64,000 bases of DNA from Halichoerus grypus (Eukaryota > Chordata > Mammalia > Carnivora > Phocidae): NCBI RefSeq assembly GCF_964656455.1, contig NC_135719.1:79765562-79829561 (forward strand), in the 5' to 3' direction. Positions 1-64,000 of this stretch are shown here, in pieces. Position numbers and translations under genes: made by a program. Under the pieces are notes generated by a model that was not told the DNA's origin, did no database searches, and was given only the letters and a program-made list of their open reading frames with translations. How positions within the stretch are numbered: the first letter of the stretch is position 1; every line of letters begins with the position of its first letter.

Positions 1-117
1 TCATCCACAAGCCACAGCATTAGGCCAACCCTGTACACACTCGAGTGGTTCCACAGAAAGATTCAGGGGTTGCTCATAAAATACGACTCACTGAACTCAG
101 ATCTGAAGCACAAGCTA

Positions 118-28156
<28,039 letters not shown>

Positions 28157-28459
28157 TCTCTCCGGAGGTTGGAGGAGAGGAAGACAGTGGGAAAATCAAC
28201 AAAATGTGCAACACAAAGAGTCTAGATTTTCGCGGGGTTTTCTTGTCAACTTAGCAACAGCCGCACGCGAGGCGACGTCATCACGTGACGCTCCGCCCCG
28301 CCCTTACTCTCAGCCCTGCAGCGGTTTCCAGGAGCTCCGATTTCTGGCCCAGGCGGCGGCGGCTGGGGACAGTTGAGGCGGGAGGCCTGCCGTGCCTGCC
28401 CCGCCCCACACGAGCGGCTGCGCGCCGCTGCAACGGCCCCACCCACTGATAAATGAAGG

Positions 28460-29240
28460 GGAAACGGAAAGAGCGGGATCTGGCGTGGGTCAGGAGTGGG
28501 AACTTTGGGTGCATTTCCCTCCTAAATGGTGGGGAAGCAAAAGCCTCTGCTGCTCCAGGACTGGAAGGATCCTTGGTGGCGAGGAAAGAGAGCACTAACC
28601 AGGGAGAAAAAGCCCACAAAACTATTTGCCTTAGAAAGGGAAATAAAATGCCCAGGCTTCATCTGAGCGCTGGGATGGCAGGGGAAGAGTCTTAAGAAAC
28701 AAATGGCTTGAGGGCTTTCACACAACCCAGTCGGCCTGCTCCTTCTCCCCCCCCCCCCCCGCCCTCCGCCCCGGCCCAAGTCTTGACAACGTTCCTTCCA
28801 GTCGGCCTGCTCCTTCTCCGCCCCCCCCCCCGCCCTCCGCCCCGGCCCAAGTCTTGACAACGTTCCTTCCAGTCAGCCTGTTCCCTTGCCACAGTTCATG
28901 AAGTGATACCGTTCTTATGGCTTCCCCAAAGCAGTTATTTCAGTTAATTCCAAACAAAATGTACATGGTTCCTTGAGGAAATTCTTCCTTCTCATTTCTT
29001 CCAAGAACTTGGGAGTTCAAATCCGGAACATTTGCCTATTTAACTTAAACAATTCACTTGCTTTTAGCAAGCTGGACTGACTACACTTACATATATCCTT
29101 TAATGGAGTAGAGATGACTTGTCTGTCCTATCCAAGGTAACTGCATTTACAATAATGAACTTTAGGAAAGTGGTATTGAAATTACCCATCATGAATTCAA
29201 AATTAACATTTATATTGGGTTTTAGCAAATATAGAACAAG
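28460..29240. other. Intergenic gap between CHD8 3' end and SUPT16H promoter
   Basis: Roughly 0.8-1.1 kb depending on the true transcript ends. It holds a GC-rich tandem duplication (28728-28869) and otherwise AT-rich unique sequence with no gene-like frame. A second possible poly(A) signal, ATTAAA on the minus strand, lies at 29099-29104, so a longer CHD8 3' UTR is possible. Confidence 0.6.
28728..28869. repeat. 71-bp GC-rich tandem duplication
   Basis: Two nearly identical 71-bp units (28728-28798 and 28799-28869), each beginning CAGTCGGCCTGCTCCTTCTC, with a long C-run in the middle and CTTGACAACGTTCC near the end. A degenerate third start (CAGTCAGCCTG) follows at 28870. The visible difference is a C/G in the C-run, so the duplication looks recent. 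Confidence 0.93.
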
Positions 29241-29664
29241 GGAAGAATGGAAAAGGATTAACTTAAATTTATTAATGCCAAGGGGAAGGAAGGTAACAGT
29301 TCCTGACCCTCCAGCTGTATCCACAGTTCGGCCAGGAACAGGCTCTGCCAGAGGCTAGGGCCAGCGCTACATAGTCTGTGGTTAATGGAGGGGTTTAGGG
29401 AGGGGTGAGCACATCAGCTGCTCTAGTCTCCTTTCCTTCCCCAGAAATGAGGAAGTGGTCATGTATTATTTTAGGAGTTCCCCCTGCCCACCCAATCCTC
29501 TCAAATTTGGAAGCAATCAGGTACAAGTTTTCTTTTTCCTTTTCACCTCCTGGAGTCCTGGGTTTCCCCACATCTCCCCTGCCCCTCCCACTTTTCCATA
29601 GTCCAAGGGCCAGAGTAATTGAAAATACAGCAGCCACCCAAGCAACGGGGACCATGCTGGGGCT
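29240..29664 (-). promoter_or_regulatory. CHD8: CHD8 3' UTR with poly(A) signal
   Basis: Follows the TGA at 29667-29665. A canonical AATAAA on the minus strand is at 29273-29268, so cleavage is expected about 10-30 nt further on, near 29240-29258. That gives a 3' UTR of about 0.4 kb. The end point is inferred. Confidence 0.65.
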
Positions 29665-58854
<29,190 letters not shown>

Positions 58855-59397
58855 CTGTAGCGGCAAGAATGGTTAAGATAACTATGTAGGTATCTCAAAG
58901 AGAAAACCTTTGAAACTATTTGCCTATAGTCGTATACTTAGACTTACTCCAAAATCCCTATGAAAAACCAAGCCAAAAAGATAAAGAGCTTATTTATCAA
59001 ATTATGTGATATCAAACCATATAATTTATTTTTTGTACCAATACATATTAATTTGCCAAACTGTTTTATCAAAGAACCAGAATCCACCTGAAAGTAACCT
59101 GGCTACTACTGGCAAGAAGCTCTGGTAAACTGAAACAGGACTCAACCTGCAGGGTCCGATGTGCTTTCCATAAGGAGCAACTCTGAACTGCAAAGGTGCA
59201 AGAATGTTTTGTTACTAATTTTGCTTTTTGTTTTAGTTCTAAGGTTTTTTTGTTTTAATAAATAAAATGATACTATATGGTGATTATAGTATTGTTCTGC
59301 TACTTACCTTTTTGTTAACAGTATTTCTTAAAGATGTTTTCCGTATCAACACATTTTAGATTTACGTTATTCTTTCAAGTGGTTGAGCAAACATTTT

Positions 59398-59594
59398 TGT
59401 AAGATTTTATTTATTTTAGAGAGTGAGCGTGCGTGCACAAATGTGTGCACAAGTGGGGGGAGGGAGAAAATGCCAAGCACACTCCACACTGAGCGTGGAG
59501 CTGGACTCGGGGCTCATTCTCAGAACACTGAGATCATGACCTGAGCTAAAACCAAGAGTCAGATGCTCAAGTGACTGAGCTACCCAGTCGTCCC
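59398..59594 (-). mobile_element. can-SINE (older)
   Basis: GTAAGATTTTATTTATTTTA start, ends GAGCTACCCAGTCGTCCC. Large CHD8 intron upstream of w1. Confidence 0.88.
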
Positions 59595-59817
59595 GAGTAA
59601 AACATTAATACTTTGTAGAACATGATAAAAAATTGGGAAGGATAGAGAGATAAAATTATTTTTCAATCATGATTATATCTCTGAAAAACACAAATTAAAT
59701 GAATTATTAGACACAGAACTACTGAAATTAAGCAAACTACCCTGGCATAAAATCAATTTTGAAAAATATCATTCTTATGTAGACTGAGCCATAAAATATA
59801 ATGAAAGAAAAGATTCA

Positions 59818-59998
59818 GGGCGCCTGGGTGGCTCAGTTGGTTAAGCGTCTGCCTTCGGCTCAGATCATGATCCCAGGGTCCTGGGTTTGAGTCCCACATT
59901 GGGCTCTCTGCTCAGTGGAGAGCCTGCTTCTCTCTCTCCCGCTGCTGTTCCCCCTGCTTGTGCTGTCAAATAAATAAATAAAATCTTTAAAAAAAACT
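59818..59998 (+). mobile_element. can-SINE
   Basis: GGGCGCCTGGGTGGCTCAG head, AATAAATAAAATCTTTAAA tail, followed by a (GAAA)n stretch to 60035. Confidence 0.93.
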
Positions 59999-60019
59999 GA
60001 AAAAGGAAAGAAAAGAAAG

Positions 60020-60835
60020 AAAAAGAAAGAAAAAATTCTATATATGAAAACAAAAAGATTACTTATCTAAAGAATTAAATTTAGTAAGAAATATATAAGA
60101 TCTATATGAAGAAAATTTTAAAACACTCCAGGAGGACTTAAAGAAGACTTGAATAAATAATAAAATACATTGTCCTGCAATAAGAAGACCTAATTCTAAT
60201 TATATACATGATATAAATACGACAAAATAAAATTAACAAAACTTTTTAATTAGATAAGCTGATCCCAAAATTCAAAGAGAGAAATAAACACTTAAGAATA
60301 ACCAGGAAAAGGGGCGCCTGGGTGGCTCAGTTGGTTAAGCGACTGCCTTCGGCTCAGGTCATGATCCTGGAGTCCCTGGATCGGGTCCCACATCGGGCTC
60401 CCTGCTCGGCAGGGAGCCTGCTTCTCCCTCTGACCCTCCCCCTCTCATGTGCTCTCTCTCTCTCTCATTCTCTCTGTCTCAAATAAATAAATAAAATCTT
60501 TAAAAAAAAAAAAAAAAAAAAAAGAATAACCAGGAAAAACAGGAAAAGTGTGCTTGGCCTTACCAGATATTAAGGACACTAGAGAGCTATACTAATTAAC
60601 AAAAGTTGGTACCTCTCCAAGAAAAGATAAACAGGTCAATGAAATAATGTCCAAATATAGACTAAAATACTTATGTGGATATAGAACATGATAAAAATAG
60701 CATTTCTAATCAGTGAGGGAAAAGTAGATTATTCTATAAACAGGATTGGAAACAAATGACTAGCCATTTAGAGGTTGAAAGAAACTAAATTACATAAAAA
60801 TAAAAGATTTCAAAATCTTTTTAAAAATCTTAAAA
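60020..60835 (+). mobile_element. L1 ORF2 fragment split by a SINE
   Basis: A-rich text such as CTTAAAGAAGACTTGAATAA and CCAAATATAGACTAAAATAC resembles old L1 ORF2 sequence. The SINE at 60311-60523 interrupts it with its own duplication. No open frame. Confidence 0.55.
60311..60523 (+). mobile_element. can-SINE, young
   Basis: Near-consensus. AGAATAACCAGGAAAA (16 bp) is duplicated perfectly on both sides. Interrupts an L1 ORF2 fragment. Confidence 0.95.
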
Positions 60836-60837
60836 AA

Positions 60838-61036
60838 GGGACACCTGGGTGGCTCAGTCGGTTAAGCGACTGCCTTCGGCTCAGGTCATGATCCCAGGGT
60901 CCTGGGATAGAGTCCCGCATTAGGCTCCTTGCTCAGTGGGGATCCTGCTTCTCCCTCTGCCTGCCTTTCCACCTGCCTGTGCTCTCTCTCTCTCTCTGAC
61001 AAATAAATAAATAAAATCTTTAAAAAAAAAAAAAAA
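60838..61036 (+). mobile_element. can-SINE
   Basis: GGGACACCTGGGTGGCTCAG head. Its A-tail hosts the next SINE. Confidence 0.93.
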
Positions 61037-61040
61037 TCTT

Positions 61041-61233
61041 GGGCGCCTGGGTGGCTCAAGTCATTTAGTGTCTGCCTTCGGCTCCGGTCATGATCCCAGG
61101 GTCCTGAGATCAAGCCCCACATCGGGTCCTTGCTCAGCAGGGAAGCCTGCTTCTCCCTCTCCCACTCCCCCTGCTTGTATTCCCTCTCGCTGTCTGTCAA
61201 AAAATAAATAAAAATCTTAAAAAAAAAAAAAAT
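61041..61233 (+). mobile_element. can-SINE (tandem in tail of previous)
   Basis: GGGCGCCTGGGTGGCTCAA head. AAAAAATCTT appears before, between and after both copies, so this one used the tail of 60838-61036 as its target. Confidence 0.92.
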
Positions 61234-61305
61234 CTTAAAAAGACGTAACATTTCTAAAAGAAAGCATGGAAGAATTTTTTATAATCTCGTAGTAGGAAAG
61301 ATGTT

Positions 61306-61515
61306 TCTTTTTTTTTTTTTTTAGATTTTTTTTTTTTTTTTTTTTTTTATCTGAGAGAGAGAATGGGAGACAGAGAGCATGAGAGGGGGAGGATCAGAGG
61401 GAGAAGCAGACTCCCCACTGAGCAGGGAGTCCGATGCAGGACTCGATCCCGGGACTCCAGGATCATGACCTGAGCCGAAGGCAGTCGCTTAACCAACTGA
61501 GCCACCCAGGCGCCC
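61306..61515 (-). mobile_element. can-SINE with long T-runs, young
   Basis: A T-run of about 19 at 61331-61349, ends GAGCCACCCAGGCGCC. AGGAAAGATGTTTCT is duplicated perfectly on both sides. Confidence 0.94.
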
Positions 61516-61650
61516 AGGAAAGATGTTTCTAATAAATTGATCAATTTTACCTTGCAAAAAATTTGAGCTATTTACATATCATAACAAAGTTAAGACAAAT
61601 AAGAAACTGAGGGGGAAAACACCAAATGATCCATTTCCTAAGCATAGAGT

Positions 61651-61847
61651 TGTTTTTTTTTTTAAAGATTTTATTTATTTGACAGAGAGAGACACAGCGA
61701 AAGAGGGAACACAAGCAGGGGCAGAGGGAGAGGGAGAACAGGCTTCCCGCGGAGCAGGGAGCCCGATGCGGGGCTCGATCCCAGGACCCTGGGATCATGA
61801 CCCAAGCCGAAGGCAGACGCCCAACGACTAAGCCACCCAGGCGCCCC
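61651..61847 (-). mobile_element. can-SINE, young
   Basis: Near-consensus; AGCATAGAGTT flanks both sides. Confidence 0.94.
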
Positions 61848-61929
61848 AGCATAGAGTTCTTTTGACTAAGGAAAAGATCCGTAACACAACAGAAAGATAG
61901 GGAAACATCATGAATAGACAGTTAGTAGG

Positions 61930-62620
61930 AAAAAAACACAAATGGTTTTAAATGTAAAAAGATGTTCACACTCATAATAAAATAATTACAACCGAAACCT
62001 AAACTGAGATACCTTTTCCTTTTTTTTTGCACCTAACAGACTGATAAAAATCAGAAAGTCTGATCAAATACTGAAATAGGAACTTGTACATACATTGTTG
62101 GTTAGAATACACATGGGCATAACCTCTGTAAAAGAAAATTTGACAATACCCTTTGGTCCAGAAATTCCACCTCAAAGATATTATCCTACAAATAAATCTG
62201 CACGTATATACAAATTTTTGTAGCATTACTTGTAGTAGTAGAAGACCAGAGAAAACCTTAATGCCCATCAATGGGGGACTAGTTAAACAAATTATGGTAT
62301 AGTCAAATTATGGAATACTACAGAAGTATTTAAAAAGAATGGGTAGTTGGCAAAACCAAATACTGAAGATGTGGAACTGGAGCTCTCATTACCGGTGAAA
62401 GTGTAAAATGACACAATCACTTTGGAAGCTGACATACTCTTATAGAGTTATTATGTTTATATGTGTAACTACCCTATGGTCTAGCAATCCTATTCCTTAG
62501 CTAGGAGAAATGAAAACCCGTGTCCAAGAAGTACTAAGACTGTTCACTGCAGCCTTATTCATTATAGCTCCAAACTGGAAACAACCCAAATGTCCATGAA
62601 TAGAATAGATTTGCAGTTAT
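61930..62620 (+). mobile_element. Two L1 ORF2 3' fragments
   Basis: The first, to about 62340, contains CATCAATGGGGGACTAGTTA. The second, from about 62341, contains CTGCAGCCTTATTCATTATA then GAAACAACCCAAATGTCC. Both are typical L1 ORF2/3' text from different copies. Confidence 0.65.
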
Positions 62621-62712
62621 TTTTTTATTATTTTTAATTTTTATTTATTTATTATTATTTTTTTGTTTAGTAGAGTCGCATACTCTACTGACTGAGCCTG
62701 CCAGGCGGCCCT
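62620..62712 (-). mobile_element. SINE fragment
   Basis: ACTCTACTGACTGAGCCTGC CAGGCGGCCC, only the head of a reverse-strand SINE. The next SINE is inserted beside it. Confidence 0.7.
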
Positions 62713-62715
62713 CTA

Positions 62716-62896
62716 CTTTTTTTGTTTTTTACTTGACAGAGACACAGCGAGAGAGGGAACACAAACGGGGAGTGGGAGAGGGAGAAGCAGGCTTCCCACA
62801 GAGCAGGGAGCCCGATGCGGGGCTCAATCCCAGGACCCTGGGATCATGACCTGAGCCGAAGGCAGACACTTAATGACTGAGCCACCCAGGTGCCCC
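62716..62896 (-). mobile_element. can-SINE
   Basis: ACTTGACAGAGACACAGCGA start to GAGCCACCCAGGTGCCCC. CTCTACTTT flanks both sides. Confidence 0.92.
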
Positions 62897-63200
62897 TCTA
62901 CTTTATTGTTTTTAATTGCCATATACTATTCTATTGTATGGATTTTCAGAATTTTATTAACTATTCCCCCCTATGGACAATGAATTTTTGGACATTTCTG
63001 CTATTGCAATTATTGCTGCAATACATACTCATCATCACATACTTTTGACAGTTTCCTAGATGCAGAATCATTGAGTCCAAGGGTGTTGATATTTTAAATT
63101 TTGTTACATACTGAAATATTGACTCGCCAAAAAGATGGTCTCAACATTCCCATCAACTGCCTGAAAAGCATCTGTTCCTTAACTCCACTGCCAACGCTGG
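62897..63200 (-). mobile_element. Old L1 fragment, antisense
   Basis: CCATATACTATTCTATTGTA, GCAATTATTGCTGCAATACA and AGATGCAGAATCATTGAGTC match the reversed L1M 3' region. Heavily diverged. Confidence 0.55.
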
Positions 63201-63204
63201 CATT

Positions 63205-63832
63205 ACCACTTATGGGCTGAATTATACCCCCCAAAACTCTTTTTTTTATTTAAGATTTTATTTATTTATTTGAGAGAGAGAGAGAGAGGAGGGAGAGAGA
63301 GAGAGAAAGAGCGGGGTGGGGGCAGAGGGAGAGGGAGAAGCAGACTCCCCGCCGAGCTGGGAGCCCAACACGGGGCTCGATCCCAGAGCTCCGGGATCAT
63401 GAACTGAGCCGAAGGCAGACGCTTAACTGACTGAGCCACCAAAGCGCCCCAATCCCCCAAAATTCTCATGTTGAAACCCTAATCCCTAGTACCTCAGAAT
63501 GTGACTGTATTTGGAGAAAGAGCTTTAGAGAAGTGATTAAGTTAAAATGAGGCTGGTAGGGTGAGCCCTAATTCAACTTGAATGGTATCCTTTTAAGAGG
63601 AAATGTGGACACATAAGACACCAGGCATGTATGCACTGAGATAAGACCATGTAAGGACACAGTAGGAAAACAGCCTTCTACAAGTCAAGGAGCAAGGTGT
63701 CAGAGGTAAACAAACCTGCTGACCCCTTGATCTTGGACTTCTAGCCTTCAGAACTGTGATAAGATTAATTTCTGCTCTTTAAGCCACACGGTCTGTGGTA
63801 TTTTCTTATGGCAACCCTAGTAAACTAATACA
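63205..63832 (+). mobile_element. ERVL-MaLR LTR with a SINE inserted
   Basis: ATGTTGAAACCCTAATCCCT, TGTGACTGTATTTGGAGAAA and GACCATGTAAGGACACAGTA are MaLR (MST/MLT1) LTR text. Ends near AACCCTAGTAAACTAATACA. A minus-strand SINE occupies 63238-63449. No viral genes are present. Confidence 0.75.
63238..63449 (-). mobile_element. can-SINE inside a MaLR LTR
   Basis: TTTAAGATTTTATTTATTTA start, a (GA)n run at 63272-63308, ends GAGCCACCAAAGCGCCCC. Splits the LTR 63205-63832. Confidence 0.92.
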
Positions 63833-64000
63833 CCACCTTTTAAAATTTATATTCTTTTTCTTACAAAGACTTGCCTTCCGTTTGTCTTTTAATTATTTAA
63901 TACTTTATTTAACTCTTTATTTTATTTAACATACACATATATAACTCTTTCCATGCTCTCTTACCATGAGCGAAGCACTGTCCTACGTGCTTTATAAATG

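Larger units (their letters stand above)
58855..64000 (-). other. CHD8: Part of a large CHD8 intron upstream of w1
   Basis: No CHD8 exon is visible here: the expected preceding residues (an acidic segment before KRRSNR) do not appear in any minus-strand frame. The interval is mainly SINEs, L1 fragments and one LTR. Unique sequence is confined to 58855-59395 and short gaps. Confidence 0.75.

Noticed and set aside
28728..28869. CRISPR-like or regulatory direct repeats
   Set aside because: Only two adjacent units without spacers in a mammalian genome; a simple tandem duplication.
28281..28892. Three minus-strand frames upstream of SUPT16H exon 1
   Set aside because: They run through the GC-rich island and the 71-bp duplication. 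The FACT N-terminus is complete in exon 1, so no extra coding exon is needed.
58855..64000. Another upstream CHD8 exon
   Set aside because: No minus-strand segment gave a family-like frame between AG and GT sites. The remaining sequence is repeats.

Overview
The window is nuclear DNA from a mammal, and the repeats point to a dog-like (caniform) carnivore. About 48 tRNA-Lys-derived can-SINEs are scattered on both strands, each with a GGGCGCCTGGGTGGCTCAG-type head, a CT-rich middle and an AATAAAATCTTTAAA tail. Their consensus resembles copies common in bears, seals and mustelids, but the species cannot be fixed from this. Older L1, L2, MIR, MaLR LTR and hAT fossils lie beneath them.

Two chromatin genes lie head to tail, both on the minus strand. 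Positions 157-27963 hold the 5' part of SUPT16H, the large subunit of the histone chaperone FACT. Nineteen coding exons give residues 1-767 of about 1047, and the remaining 3' exons lie beyond the left edge. Positions 29665-58854 hold the 3' part of CHD8, a chromodomain helicase. Thirty-three coding exons give the last 2010 residues of roughly 2580, and the upstream exons lie beyond the right edge. Every exon boundary was read from the sequence. All introns are GT-AG, all phases join, and neither gene has a frameshift or stop, so both look functional. This order matches the mammalian CHD8-SUPT16H neighbourhood (human 14q11.2).

Region by region: 1-12622 has SUPT16H exons 19 to 2. 12623-27897 is the 15.3 kb first intron, filled with SINEs, two L1 pieces and a decayed hAT transposon. 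27460-28460 is the CpG-rich SUPT16H promoter, with paired ETS motifs, a CRE/E-box cluster and GC boxes. 28460-29240 is the short intergenic gap, which contains a 71-bp tandem duplication. 29240-29664 is the CHD8 3' UTR. 29665-58854 holds the CHD8 exons. 58855-64000 is part of a large upstream CHD8 intron, made almost entirely of repeats.

Two CHD8 introns carry C/D-box snoRNAs on the CHD8 strand, matching SNORD9 and SNORD8. Both have a guide that, by the box-D'+5 rule, places 2'-O-methylation at A53 of U6 snRNA. The SNORD8 intron also contains a 25-nt fragment of the U6 5' end flanked by perfect 16-bp direct repeats, which is a tailless retropseudogene. No new multi-gene system is present. The most interesting items are the snoRNA pair, the U6 fragment, close inverted SINE pairs and the promoter architecture.
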